Of a stretch of DNA of 64,000 bases, positions 33,062-46,520 are shown piece by piece. The notes below the pieces were generated by a model that saw only the letters and a program-made list of their open reading frames with translations, was not told where the DNA came from and did no database searches. Source of the stretch: Anadara kagoshimensis (lineage: Eukaryota; Mollusca; Bivalvia; Arcoida; Arcidae); assembly GCA_021292105.1 (NCBI GenBank), contig CM037869.1, positions 4,187,001 to 4,251,000 on the forward strand, written 5' to 3'. The first letter of the stretch is position 1, and every line of letters begins with the position of its first letter. The position numbers were made by a program, and so were the translations under genes.

Positions 33062-34308
33062 AGCGAAAACTATAAGCATGATTTTCTAATCATAGAATAG
33101 GTCCGCAATCCAAGTTAACGAATTTCGGGCTAATAAAGTTGTGATTTATAATGAAACAATTAAAAGAAAAAAAATTTGTTTATAGCATCGGCATTTATTA
33201 TTGTTTTTATTTGTTTTCTTGCCGAAAATGGGGTTCTCTGTGTGTTTCCGTTTCATCCACAATCCTGGAACTGACGACCGCCACAACATAACTAGCAAAA
33301 TCTTGATCTCACTGCCTTGGTTCACATCTTTAGGGAAAATCTAGTGTGAGAAAACTAGCTTGTCGAATATTTGTTCTAATCTCAATGCACTTTGATTTCC
33401 TTCACTATCCTTGAACTTAAAGTCTCTACACAAGACTATACAATTTTGTTACAAACTGACAAAATATTAAACTGGGACAGGCCATAATCTCAGAAAATTT
33501 GTCAGTTCGCTCAGGTTTTACATTCTTGGCCATTCTAGAATTCTTATTCATTGAATCAAATAATGATATAAGTGAAATAATCTTGACACAGGAATGAAAC
33601 TCTATACTCTGCTATCCCGTTATCCTGATTATGTTGAGAAAAAAGTAAAAAAGTTTTCTCCAGAAATAAATCAAATGGTGTTGTTCAAACACAAAAAGAT
33701 ATTAGCAGTCTGCAGCTGACGTTGGAATATTGTCATATCTAGGAGAGAAAGAGAGAGAGAGGAGAGAGAATTTGGATTTGCAGTGTCGTGTACTTTTTCC
33801 GTTCTGTTTAAAAATAATTCAAAAATGGTAAATCATGCAGTGTCAGATCCAGCGGGATGGAGGCAGGTGGGCGGGGAGGGGGGCACCCCAACATTTGTCC
33901 CTGCTTTCCGACTTTTTTCCCTCTTGCTTACCGCAAATTGTCAAGCAAACAGTGGATGGACCAGTTAATTAGTGGTACTGATTAATTAATTCGTGTACAG
34001 GTAGGTAATTACAATCAGGTGATGATGTAATGTACCAGTTCGCTGAGGTATGAAAGAATTCAGGTAGTGCTGACCAGTCTTAGGTGATAATGTTATTTAC
34101 ATGATCACTTAGGCATGAAAGAACCCAGTTAGTATTAGTAAATGACGTTAATTAGTAATACTAATTAAGACACTTCTGTCTTGTCAGAAAGCATGAATTT
34201 TAAACAGGGTTGTTATAAGTACTTCAAAAATAATTCTTATTCAAGGACAGATTCCATAAAGAGTGATTCCATTAATCATAAATGAATATTGGGACCAAGG
34301 GTCAGGGC

Positions 34309-34312
<4 letters not shown>
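33062..34312. other. E3 interior, no gene recognised
   Basis: Unassigned AT-rich sequence with a short (AG)n near 33,745. A motif pair around 34,040-34,075 and 34,097-34,135 (GAGGTATGAAAGAATTCAG and TAGGCATGAAAGAACCCAG) is a small local duplication. No transposase relic was seen. Confidence 0.45.

Positions 34313-34356
<44 letters not shown>
34313..34356. repeat. (AG)n microsatellite
   Basis: An AG run of about 20 repeats. Confidence 0.95.
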
Positions 34357-34360
<4 letters not shown>

Positions 34361-34364
34361 CTAA

Positions 34365-34570
34365 TTAGAATGGTACATTTTTAGCACATAAGATTATCTT
34401 TTATAGCGCAAGGTTCTATTTTCATATAAAAGTCCCAACTTTTGTACATTTTTTGTACATTTTTATTTTTTATTTTTAATTGGTTTTAATAGATAAATTC
34501 CATCTCATTTGACTTTTTATTCTATCCGTCCGTTATTGGCTTTATGGAACAAATCTAAAATGATAAGTGC
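34365..34570. repeat. Dispersed repeat family D, copy 1
   Basis: GGTACATTTTTAGCACATAA, GCGCAAGGTT, AAAGTCCCAACTTTTG, AATTCCATCTCATTTGACTT and ATCCGTCCGTTATTGGCTTT match 57,710-57,930 in order. The type is unknown. Confidence 0.65.
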
Positions 34571-34749
34571 TATTTTCTGGTGAAAAGGATACTTGTGTGT
34601 TGCACTATTATACTGATTATTTAGTGTAATAATGTAATAATTTAATTAATATAATAAAATTAACTTGAATGTTCAGATAGATGTCATATAGATAACTTTA
34701 AACAAGTGTGGAAAAAAGGGGAGGAAGGCCCCTGAGACCTTCCACTTCG

Positions 34750-34872
34750 GTAGCAGCCAGCTCGGTAGAGTGTCGACTGTCCGCTCCAGAAGTGGAAGGT
34801 CGCGGGTTTGGTCTCTGGCCGGGTCTGATCTAAAACTTGAAAAAGGGTAGTGACTATTCACTCGGATCCGCT
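34750..34872 (+). mobile_element. tRNA-derived SINE, 5' fragment
   Basis: AGCTCGGTAGAGTG is a good A box. The B-box region CGCGGGTTTGGTCTC is degraded. GGCCGGGTCTGATCTAAAAC and GGGTAGTGACTATTCACTCG match the head/body junction of the SINE at 14,535. The 3' part is missing. Confidence 0.75.
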
Positions 34873-35000
34873 TTTGAGTATGACAATGGTAATATTTTTT
34901 TAAACAGTTTTACCAGATTTATAACAGCAGGAAATGTCGCTAGTTCTACTGTTTCAATTTGTAAAGAGTACTATTATTATAATGTTTAACATGTGCACCC

Positions 35001-35002
<2 letters not shown>

Positions 35003-35055
<53 letters not shown>
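35003..35055. repeat. (TC)n microsatellite
   Basis: An uninterrupted TC run of about 25 repeats. A short (AAT)n lies at 35,567-35,590. Confidence 0.95.
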
Positions 35056-35056
<1 letters not shown>

Positions 35057-35720
35057 GTGAATTGAATTAATTTCTGAAATTATTTTATTTAACATTCTCA
35101 CTGTTTCCCTCATAAAACAGTCATTTAAGTTAAATGCGAGATTTTGAAGGATAGATTAAGATTATAACAAATTATCATTAAAACTCGTCTTCCATTTTGT
35201 ACATATTATTAAATGTCGCTGGTACAATATTATAGTTGTTTATCAAACAAGGAAATAAGTATTGGTATTACAACAAAAATGTAACTAAATTATAAAAGAC
35301 AATTTTAAATAAAATTTACTTAAAATTATTGTTTTAATTTCAAGAATTATTGAAATATTTTATTAAAAAAGCAGTAGTATGATTAAGATTATACAAATAG
35401 GAATGATATCTGATCGATAATTGATCTTTATAAAAGTGATGTTTGCCAGTCAGATAAATAAGTGTATTACAGGTAAAGGTTTGATATGCCCGTCTTCCTT
35501 TGATCAGAAATCTTAAGTCAGTTAAATTAACCTAAAAATTATTCCTCTCAAGAATGAAAGAGCAAAATAATAATAATAATAATAATAATAAAATATTTTT
35601 AAATGGAGTAAAACATTTTATTTATATATTTTATTATTAAATCTGAAAGATTTAGAGCTAGTCACGTGATCCTTAGGCTACCGGGTACTGATATAGTTTA
35701 AAAATATAAAATATATTCAT

Positions 35721-35815
35721 GTCTTCCGTGGCCTAATGGATAAGGATGTAGAGTCAGGAAAGGATGTAATCTGGGGAACTAAGGGTAGTGAGTTCAAGTC
35801 CCGCTGCGAGCGAAA
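35721..35815 (+). pseudogene. tRNA-Arg-like pseudogene or SINE head
   Basis: TGGCCTAATGGATAAGG at 35,729-35,745 is an A box typical of tRNA-Arg. AGTTCAAGTCC at 35,791-35,801 is a good B box. The distance between them is roughly 20 nt longer than in a functional tRNA without an intron, with GGAAAGGATGTAATCTGGGG in the middle, and no balanced acceptor stem is evident. It is a tRNA-derived relic, not a working tRNA gene. Confidence 0.6.
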
Positions 35816-36127
35816 TTAGATAAGTAAATTTGTAATAAATGATGTTAAATAATGTGTTCTTCTTTATTTGTGATTTCAGGACTACTTGCAAAACAACCAA
35901 AATTAGTATAAATTGATAAAGAAAAATGATTAAATAAATAATTTATTTTTTATAAATTTACAAATTTTATAAATAAAAAAAAAAAAAATAATTTTTTTAA
36001 ATAAAACAATAAAATAAAATAAAAACAGTGTAAGAGTATAATAAGTTATAATAATTATATTTAACATCACATTTATATAAATTTAAAATTTAAAAAAATG
36101 TAAAGAAATTTGTTTTCTGTGTTTATT

Positions 36128-36328
36128 AAACGAATCCTTAAAGATCCTTAAAGCCGCCTTAAAGATCCTTAAAATTTCAGTTCCATTAAGGATCTTTAAG
36201 GATGTCCTTAAAGAGACCTTAAAGACACATTTAAGGTCCTTAAAGACCCCTTAAAGATCCTTAAAGCCCCATTTAATGAGTCTTTAAGGGGGCTTTAAGG
36301 ATCCTTAAAGGTGACTTTTCTTCTTGTG
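36128..36328 (-). repeat. E3 right terminal inverted repeat
   Basis: The inverted counterpart of 31,516-31,735, with the same CCTTAAAGATCC units and the perfect palindrome CTTTAAGGATCCTTAAAG region, ending ...CTTCTTGTG. Confidence 0.88.
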
Positions 36329-36331
36329 TAT

Positions 36332-39300
36332 AACAAGGTACATTATAGGCCAAGCACACAAGTCAATGTTGTTTGTCCATAACAAGGTACCTTATAGGTC
36401 AAGCACACAAGTCAATGTTGTATGTCCATTACAAGGTACCTAATAGGTCAAGCACACGGGTCAATGTTGTTTGTCCATAACAAGGTACCTTTTTAAGTCA
36501 AGAACACGGGTCAATGTTGTTTGTCCATAACAAGGTACCTTATAGGTCAAGCACACAGGTCAATGTTGTTTGTCCATAACAAGGTACCTTATAGGTCAAG
36601 CACACAGGTCAATGTTTTTTGTCCATAACAAGGTACCTTATAAGTAAAGCACACAAGTCAATGTTGTTTGTCCATAACAAGGTACCTTATAGGTCAAGCA
36701 CACAAGTCAATGTTGTTTGTCCATAACAAGGTACCTTATAGGTCAAGCACACAGGTCAATGTTGTTTGTCCATAATAAGGTACCTAATAGGTCAAGCACA
36801 CAAGTCAATGTTGTCAAGCACACAGGTCAATGTTGTTTGTCCATAACAAGGTACCTAATAGGTCAAGCAAATGTCATGTTGTTTGTCCATAACAAGGTAC
36901 TTATAGTCAAGCACACAGGTCAATTGTTTGTCCATAAACGGTACCTTATAGGTCAAGCACACAGGTCAATGTTGTTTGTCCATAACACAGTACCTAATAG
37001 GTCAAGCACACGGGTCAATAGTGTTTGTCCATAACAAGGTACCTATAGGTCAAGCACACAGGTCAATGTTGTTTGTCCATAACAAGGTACCTATAGGTCA
37101 AGCACAGGTCAATGTTGTTTGTCCATAACAAGGTACCTTATAGGTCAAGCACACAGGTCAATGTTGTTTGTCCAATAACAAGGTACCTTATAGGTCAAGC
37201 ACACAGGTCAATGTTGTTTGTCCATAACAAGGTACCTTATAGTCAAGCACAAGTCAATGTTGTTTGTCCATAACAAGGTACCTTATAGGTCAAGCACACA
37301 AGTCAATGTTGTTTGTCCATAACAAGTACCTTAGTCAAGCACACAAGTCAATGTTGTTTGTCCATACAAGGTACCTTATAGGTGAACCACACAAGTCAAT
37401 GTTGTTTGTCCATAACAAGTACCTTATAGGCCAAGCACACAAGTCAATGTTGTTTGTCTATAACAAGGTACCTTATAGGTCAAGCACACAAGTCAATGTT
37501 GTTTGTCCATAACAAAGTACCTTATAGGTCAAGCACACAGGTCAATGTTGTTTGTCCATAACAAGGTACCTTATAGGTCAAGCACACGAGTCAGAGTTGT
37601 TTGTCCATAACACGGTACCTAATAGGCCAAGCACACGGGTCAATGTTGTTTGTCCATAACAAGGTACGTTATAAGTCAAGCACACAAGTCAATGTTATTT
37701 GTCTATAACAAGGTACCTTATAGGCCAAGCACACAGGTCAATGTTGTTTGTCCATAACAAGGTGCCTTATAGGTGAATCACACAAGTCAATGTTGTTTGT
37801 CTATAACAAGGTACCTTATAGGTCAAGCACACAAGTCAATGTTGTTTGTCCATAACAATTACCTTATAGGTCAAGCACACAGGTCAATGTTGTTTGTCCA
37901 TAACAAGGTACCTTATAGGTCAAGCACACAAGTCAATGTTGTTTGTCCATAACAAGGTACCTTATAGGTCAAGCACACGAGTCAATGTTGTTTGTCCATA
38001 ACAAGGTACCTTATAGGTCAAGCACACAAGTCAATGTTGTTTGTCCATAACAAGGTACCTTATAGGTCAAGCACACAAGTCAATGTTGTTTGTCCATAAC
38101 AAGGTACCTTATAGGTCAAGCACACAAGTCAATGTTGTTTGTCCATAACAAGGTACCTTATAGGCCAAGCACACAGTCAATGTTGTTTGTCCATAAAAGG
38201 TACCTTATAGGTCAAGCACACAATCATGTTGTTTGTCCATAAACAAGGTACCTTATAGGTCAAGCACAAGTCAATGTTGTTTGTCCATAACAAGGTACCT
38301 TATAGGTCAAGCACACAAGTCAATGTGGTTTGTCCATAACAAGGTACCTTATAGGTCAAGCACACAGGTCAATGTTGTTGTCCATAAAAGGTACCTTATA
38401 GGTCAAGCACACAGGTCAATGTTGTTTGTCCATAACAAAGTACCTTATAGGTCAGGCACACAGGTCAATGTTGTTTGTCCATAAAAGGTACCTTATAGGT
38501 CAAACACAGGTCAATGTTGTTTGTCCATAACAAGGTACCTTATAGGTCAGGCACACAGGTCAATGTTGTTTGATCATAAAAGGACCTTATAGGTCAGGCA
38601 CACAGGTCAATGTTGTTTGTCCATAACAAGGTACCTTATAGGTAAGCACACAGGTCAATGTTGTTTGATCATAAAAGGTACCTTATAGGTCAGCACACAG
38701 GTCAATGTTGTTTGTCCATAACAAGGTACTTATAGGTCAGCACACAGGTCAATGTTGTTTGATCATAAAAAGGTACCTTATAGGTCAGGCACACAGGTCA
38801 ATGTTGTTTGTCCATAACAAGGTACATTATAGGTCAAGCACACAGGTCAATGTTGTTTGTCCATAACAAGGTACCTTATAGGTCAGGCACACAGGTCAAT
38901 GTTGTTTGCATACAAGGTACCTTATAGGTCAGGCACACAGGTCAATGTTGTTTGTCCATAACAAGGTACCTTATAGGTCAGCACCAGGTCAATGTTGTTT
39001 GTCCATAACAAGGTACCTTATAGGTCAGGCACACAGGTCAATGTTGTTTGTCCATAACAAGGTACCTTATAGGTCAGGCACACAGGTCAATGTTGTTTGT
39101 CCATAACAAGGTACCTTATAGGTCAGGCACACAGGTCAATGTTGTTTGTCCATAACAAGGTACCTTATAGGTCAGGCACACAGGTCAATGTTGTTTGTCC
39201 ATAGCAAGGTACTTATAGGTCAGGCACACAGGTCAATGTTGTTTGTCCATAACAAGGTACTTATAGGTCAAGCACACAGGTCAATGTTGTTTGTCCATAA

Positions 39301-42300
39301 CAAGGTACATTATAGGTCAAGCACACAGGTCAATGTTGTTTGTCCATAACAAGGTACTTATAGGTCAAGCACACAGTCAATGTTGTTTGTCCATAACAAG
39401 GTACCTTATAGGTCAAGCACACAGGTCAATGTTGTTTGTCCATAACAAGGTACCTTATAGGTCAAGGCACACAGGTCAATGTTGTTTGTCCATAACAAGG
39501 TACTTATAGGTCAGGCACACAGGTCAATGTTGTTTGTCCATACAAGGTATTATAGGTCAGGCACACAGGTCAATGTTGTTTGTCCATAAAAGGTACATTA
39601 TAGGTCAGGCACACAGGTCAATGTTGTTTGTCCATAACAAGGTACCTTATAGGTCAGGCACACAGGTCAATGTTGTTTGTCATAACAAGGTACATTATAG
39701 GTCAGGCACACAGGTCAATGTTGTTTGTCCATAACAAGGTACCTTATAGGTCAGGCACACAGGTCAATGTTGTTTGTCCATAACAAGGTACCTTATAGGT
39801 CAGGCACACAGGTCAATGTTTGTTTGTCCATAAAAAGGTACCTTATAGGTCAAGCACACAGGTCAATGTTGTTTGTCCATAACAAGGTACCTTATAGGTC
39901 AGGCACACAGGTCAATGTTGTTGTCCATAACAAAGGTACCTTATAGGTCAAGCACACAAGTCAATGTGTTTGTCCATAACAAGGTACCTATAGGTCAAGC
40001 ACACAGGTCAATGTTGTTTGTCCATAACAAGGTACCTTATAGGTCAAGCACACAGGTCAATGTTGTTTGTCATAAAAGGTACCTTATAGGTCAAGCACAC
40101 AGTCATGTTGTTTGTCCATAACAAAGTACCTTATAGTCAAGCACACAGGTCAATGTTGTTTGTCCATAACAAGGTACCTTATAGGTCAAGCACACAGGTC
40201 AATGTTGTTTGTCCATAACAAAGTACCTTATAGGTCAAGCACACAGGTCAATGTTGTTTGTCCATAACAAGGTACCTTATAGGTCAAGCACACAGGTCAA
40301 TGTTGTTTGTCCATAACAAGGTACCTTATAAGGTCAAGCACACAGGTCAATGTTGTTTGTCCATAACAAGGTACCTTATAGGTCAAGCACACAGGTCAAT
40401 GTTGTTTGTCCATAACAAGGTACCTTATAGGTCAAGCACACAGGTCAATGTTGTTTGTCCAAACAAGGTTACCTTATAGGTCAAGCACACAGGTCAATGT
40501 TGTTTGTCCATAACAAGGTACCTTATAGGTCAAGCACACAAGGTCAATGTTGTTTGTCCATAACAAGGTACCTTATAGGTCAAGCACACAGGTCAATGTT
40601 GTTTGTCCATAAAAGGTACCTTATAGGTCAAGCACACAGTCAATGTTGTTTGTCCATAACAAGGTACCTTATAGGTCAAGCACACAGGTCAATGTTGTTT
40701 GTCCATAACAAGGTACCTTATAGGTCAGGCACACAGGTCAATGTTGTTTGTCCATAACAAGGTACCTTATAGGTCAAGCACACAAGTCAATGTTGTTTGT
40801 CCATAACAAGGTAGTTATAGGTCAAGCACACAAGTCAATGTTGTTTGTCCATAACAAGTACGTTATAGGTCAGCACACAGGACAATGTTGTTTGTCCTAA
40901 CAAGGTACCTTATAGGTCAGCACACAAGTCAATGTTGTTTGTCCATAACAAGGTACGTTATAGGTCAGCACACAGGTCAATGTTGTTTGTCCATAACAAG
41001 GTACCTTATAGGTCAAGCACAAGGTCAATGTTGTTTGTCCATAACAAGGTACCTTATAGGTCAAGCACACAAGGTCAATGTTGTTTGTCCATAACAAGGT
41101 ACCTTATAGGTCAAGCACACAGGTCAATGTTGTTTGTCCATAACAAGGTACCTTATAGGTCAAGCACACAAGTCAATGTTGTTTGTCCATAACAAGGTAC
41201 CTTATAGGCCAAGCACACAGGTCAATGTTGTTTGATCATAAAAAGGTACCTTATAGGTCAAGCACACAAGTCAATGTTGTTTGTCCATAACAAGGTACCT
41301 TATAGGTCAAGCACACAGGTCAATGTTGTTTGATCATAAAAAGGTACCTTATAGGTCAAGCACACAAGTCAATGTTGTTTGTCCATAACAAAGTACCTTA
41401 TAGGTCAAGCACACAGGTCAATGTTGTTTGTCCATAACAAGGTACCTTATAGGTCAAGCACACAGGTCAATGTGTTTGTCCATAACAAGGTACCTTATAG
41501 GTCAAGCACACAGGTCAATGTTGTTTGTCCATAACAAGGTACCTTATAGGTCAAGCACACAGGTCAATGTTGTTTGTCCATAACAAGGTACCTTATAAGT
41601 CAAGCACACAGGTCAATGTTGTTTGTCCATAACAAGGTACCTTATAGGTCAAGCACACAGGTCAATGTTGTTTGTCCATAACAAAGGTACCTTATAGGTC
41701 AAGCACACAGGTCAATGTTGTTTGTCCATAACAAGGTACCTTATAAGTCAAGCACACAGGTCAATTGTTGTCCATAACAAGGTACCTTATAGGTCAAGCA
41801 CACAGGTCATGTTGTTTGTCATAAAAAGGTACCTTAAGGTCAAGCACACAGGTCAATGTTGTTTGTCCATAACAAGGTACCTTATAAGTCAAGCACACAG
41901 GTCAATGTTGTTTGTCCATAACAAGGTACCTTATAGGTCAAGCACACAGGTCAATGTTGTTTGATCATAAAAAGGTACCTTAAAGTCAAGCACACAGGTC
42001 AATGTTGTTTGTCCATAACAAGGTACCTTAAAGGTCAAGCACACAGGTCAATGTTGTTTGTCCATAACAAGGTACGTTATAAGTCAAGCACATAGGTCAA
42101 TGTTGTTTGATCATAAAAAGGTACCTTATAGGTCAGGCACACAGGTCAATGTTGTTTGATCATAAAAAGGTACCTTATAGGTCAGGCACACAGGTCAATG
42201 TTGTTTGTCATAACAAGGTACTTATAGGTCAAGCACACAGGTCAATGTTGTTTGTCCATAAAAGGTACCTTATAGGTCAAGCACACAGGTCAATGTTGTT

Positions 42301-45300
42301 TGATCATAAAAGGTACCTTATTAGGTCAGCACACAGGTCAATGTTGTTTGTCCATAACAAGGTACTTATAGGTCAAGCACACAGGTCAATGTTGTTTGAT
42401 CATAAAAAGGTACCTTATAGGTCAGGCACACAGGTCAATGTTGTTTGTCCATAACAAGGTACTTATAGGTCAAGCACACAGGTCAATGTTGTTTGTCCAT
42501 AACAAGGTACCTTATAGGTCAGGCACACAGGTCAATGTTGTTTGTCCATAACAAGGTACATTATAGGTCAGGCACACAGGTCAATGTTGTTTGTCCATAA
42601 CAAGGTACCTTATAGGTCAGGCACACAGGTCAATGTTGTTTGTCCATAACAAAGTACCTTATAGGTCAGGCACACAGGTCAATGTTGTTTGTCCATAACA
42701 AGTACCTTATAGGTCAGGCACACAGGTCAATGTTGTTTGTCCATAACAAGGTACCTTATAGGTCAGGCACACAGGTCAATGTTGTTTGTCCATAACAAGG
42801 TACCTTATAGGTCAGGCACACAGGTCAATGTTGTTTGTCCATAACAAGGTACCTTATAGGTCAGGCACACAGGTCAATGTTGTTTGTCCATAACAGGTAC
42901 CTTATAGGTCAGGCACACAGGTCAATGTTGTTTGTCCATAACAAGGTACCTTATAGGTCAGGCACACAGGTCAATGTTGTTTGTCCATAACAAGGTACCT
43001 TATAGGTCAGGCACACAGGTCAATGTTGTTTGTCCATAACAAGGTTACCTTTAGGTCAGGCACACAGGTCAATGTTGTTTGTCCATAACAAGGTACCTTA
43101 TAGGTCAGGCACACAGGTCAATGTTGTTTGTCCATAACAAGGTACCTTATAGGTCAGGCACACAGGTCAATGTTGTTTGTCCATAACAAGGTACCTTATA
43201 GGTCAGGCACACAGGTCAATGTTGTTTGTCATAACAAGGTACCTTATAGGTCAGGCACACAGGTCAATGTTGTTTGTCCATAACAAGGTACCTTATAGGT
43301 CAGGCCACAGGTCAATGTTGTTTGTCCATAACAAGGTACCTTATAGGTCAGGCACACAGGTCAATGTTGTTTGTCCATAACAAGGTACCTTATAGGTCAG
43401 GCACACAGGTCAATGTTGTTTGTCCATAACAAGGTACCTTATAGGTCAGCACACAGGTCAATGTTGTTTGTCCATAACAAGGTACCTATAGGTCAGGCAC
43501 ACAGGTCAATGTTGTTGTCATAACAAGGTACCTTATAGGTCAAGCACACAGGTCAATGTTGTTTGCCATAACAAGGTACCTTATAGGTCAAGCACACAGT
43601 CAATGTTGTTTGTCCATAACAAGGTACCTTATAGGTGAAGCACACAGGTCAATGTTGTTTGTCCATAACAAGGTACCTTATAGGTCAAGCACACAGGTCA
43701 ATGTTGTTGTCCATAACAAGGTACCTTATAGGTCAGGCACACAGGTCAATGTGTTTGTCCATAACAAGGTACCTTATAGGTCAAGCACACAGGTCAATGT
43801 TGTTTGTCCATAACAAGGTACCTTATAGGTCAGCACACAGGTCAATGTTGTTTGTCCATAACAAGGTACCTTATAGGTCAGCACACAGGTCATGTTGTTT
43901 GTCCATAACAAGGTACCTTATAGGTCAGGCACACAGTCAATGTTGTTTGTCCATAACAAGGTACCTTATAGGTCAAGCACACAGGTCAATGTTGTTTGTC
44001 CATAACAGGTACCTTATAGGTCAAGCACACAAGTCAATGTTGTTTGTCCATAACAAGGTACCTTATAGGTGAAGCACACAGGTCAATGTTGTTTGTCCAT
44101 AACAAGGTACCTTATAGGTCAAGCACACAGGTCAATGTTTGTTGTCCATAACAAGGTACCTTATAGGTCAGGCACACAGGTCAATGTTGTTTGTCCATAA
44201 CAAGGTACCTTATAGGTGAAGCACACAGGTCAATTTGTTTGTCCATAGCAAGGTACCTTATAGGTCAGGCACACAGGTGAATGTTGTTTGTCCATAACAA
44301 GGTACCTTATAGGTCAAGCACACAGGTCAATGTTGTTTGTCCATAACAAGGTACCTATAGGTCAAGCACACAGGTCAATGTTGTTTGTCCATAACAAGGT
44401 ACCTTATAGGTCAGGCACACAGGTGAATGTTGTTTGTCCATAGCAAGGTACCTTATAGGTCAGGCACACAGGTGAATGTTGTTTGTCCATAACAAGGTAC
44501 CTATAGGTCAAGCACACAGGTCAAGTTGTTTGTCCATAACAAGGTACCTTATAGGTCAAGCACACAGGTCAATGTTGTTTGTCCATAGCAAGGTACCTTA
44601 TAGGTCAGGCACACAGGTCAATGTGTTTGTCCATAACAAGGTACTTATAGGTCAGGCACACAGGTCAATGTTGTTTGTCCATAGCAAGGTACCTTATAGG
44701 TCAGGCACACAGGTCAATGTTGTTTGTCCATAGCAAGGTACCTTATAGGTCAGGCACACAGGTCAATGTTGTTTGTCCATAACAAGGTACCTTATAGGTC
44801 AGGCACACAGGTCAATGTTGTTTGTCCATAGCAAGGTACCTTATAGGTCAGGCACACAGGTCAATGTTGTTTGTCCATAACAAGGTACCTTATAGGTCAG
44901 GCACACAGGTCAATGTTGTTTGTCCATAACAAGGTACCTTATAGGTCAAGCACACAGGTCAATGTTGTTTGTCCATAGCAAGGTACCTTATAGGTCAGGC
45001 ACACAGGTCAATGTTGTTTGTCCATAACAAGGTACCTTATAGGTCAGGCACACAGGTCAATGTTGTTTGTCCATAGCAAGGTACCTTATAGGTCAGGCAC
45101 ACAGGTCAATGTTGTTTGTCCATAACAAGGTACCTTATAGGTCAGGCACACAGGTGAATGTTGTTTGTCCATAACAAGGTACCTTATAGGTCAGGCACAC
45201 AGGTGAATGTTGTTTGTCCATAACAAGGTACCTTATAGGTCAGGCACACAGGTCAATGTTGTTTGTCCATAACAAAGTACCTTATAGGTCAGGCACACAG

Positions 45301-46520
45301 GTCAATGTTGTTTGTCCATAAAAAGGTACCATATAGGTCAGGCACACAGGTCAATGTTGTTTGTCCATAACAAGGTACCTTATAGGTCAAGCACACAAGT
45401 CAATGTTGTTTGTCCATAACAAGGTACATTATAGGTCAGGCACACAGGTCAATGTTGTTTGTCCATAACAAGGTACATTATAGGTCAAGCACACAGGTCA
45501 ATGTTGTTTGTCCATAACAAGGTACCTTATAGGTCAGGCACACAGGTCAATGTTGTTTGTCCATAACAAGGTACCTTATAGGTCAAGCACACAGGTCAAT
45601 GTTGTTTGTCTATAACAAGGTACCTTATAGGTCAGCACACAGGTCAATGTTGTTTGTCCATAGCAAGGTACCTTATAGGTCAGGCACACAGGTCAATGTT
45701 GTTTGTCCATAACAAGGTACCTTATAGGTCAAGCACACAGGTCAATGTTGTTTGTCCATAACAAGGTACCTTATAGGTCAGGCACACAGGTGAATGTTGT
45801 TTGTCCATAACAAGGTACCTTATAGGTCAGGCACACAGGTCAATGTTGTTTGTCCATAACAAGGTACCTTATAGGTCAAGCACACAGGTCAATGTTGTTT
45901 GTCTATAACAAGGTACCTTATAGGTCAAGCACACAGGTCAATGTTGTTTGTCCATAGCAAGGTACCTTATAGGTCAGGCACACAGGTCAATGTTGTTTGT
46001 CCATAACAAGGTACCTTATAGGTCAAGCACACAGGTCAATGTTGTTTGTCCATAAAAAGGTACCATATAGGTCAAGCACACGGGTCAATGTTTTTTGTCC
46101 ATAACAAGGTACCTTATAGGTCAAGCACACAGGTCAATGTTGTTTGTCCATAGCAAGGTACCTTATAGGTCAGGCACACAGGTCAATGTTGTTTGTCCAT
46201 AACAAGGTACCTTATAGGTCAGGCACACAGGTGAATGTTGTTTGTCCATAGCAAGGTACCTTATAGGTCAAGCACACAGGTCAATGTTGTTTGTCCATGA
46301 CAAGGTACCTTATAGGTCAGGCACACAGGTGAATGTTGTTTGTCCATAACAAGGTACGTTATAAGTCAAGCACATAGGTCAAACACACAGGACAATGTTG
46401 TTTGTCCATAACAAGGTACCTTATAGGCCAAGCACATAGGTCAAACACACAGGACAATGTTGTTTGTCCATAACAAGGTACCTTATAGGCCAAGCACATA
46501 GGTCAAACACACAGGACAAT
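36332..46520. repeat. 49-bp satellite, main block, about 210 copies
   Basis: A continuous head-to-tail array of the monomer described for the left block. Sub-domains share variants: CAAGCACACAAGTCAA dominates 36.3-38.3 kb; CAGGCACACAGGTCAA dominates 38.4-39.8, 42.1-43.5 and much of 44.2-46.3 kb; TTGATCATAAAAAGG clusters at 38.5-38.8 and 41.2-42.4 kb; TCCATAGCAAGG clusters at 44.2-46.3 kb. At 46,340-46,520 a longer variant adds CATAGGTCAAACACACAGGA. Many 1-2 bp deletions occur at 37-44 kb and few after 44.7 kb. All open frames here are repeats of the monomer. No unique spacers are present. Confidence 0.97.

Larger units (their letters stand above)
31516..36328. mobile_element. E3: 4.8-kb DNA element inserted in the satellite
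   Basis: The left end CACAAGACC and the right end ...TTCTTGTG are inverted, flanked by TAT on each side (31,513-31,515 and 36,329-36,331), as expected for a 3-bp target duplication in the satellite variant GTCTATAAC. Terminal inverted repeats of about 200 bp consist of short palindromic units around CTTTAAGGATCCTTAAAG. The interior has many microsatellites, a partial SINE and a tRNA-like block but no transposase frame, so it is non-autonomous. The CAC start and 3-bp duplication are compatible with the EnSpm/CACTA superfamily, but the evidence is thin. Confidence 0.8.

Noticed and set aside
32613-33062. A 149-residue membrane-like protein
   Set aside because: It is translation of (AAAT)n and (AG)n microsatellites; the hydrophobicity is an artefact of base composition.
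35721-35815. A functional tRNA-Arg gene
   Set aside because: A and B boxes are good, but the middle is too long and I cannot pair a full acceptor stem. I list it as a tRNA-derived relic.
36332-46520. CRISPR-like regular repeats in the 49-bp array
   Set aside because: Repeats are directly adjacent with no unique spacers, the setting is an animal genome, and the array is an ordinary satellite.
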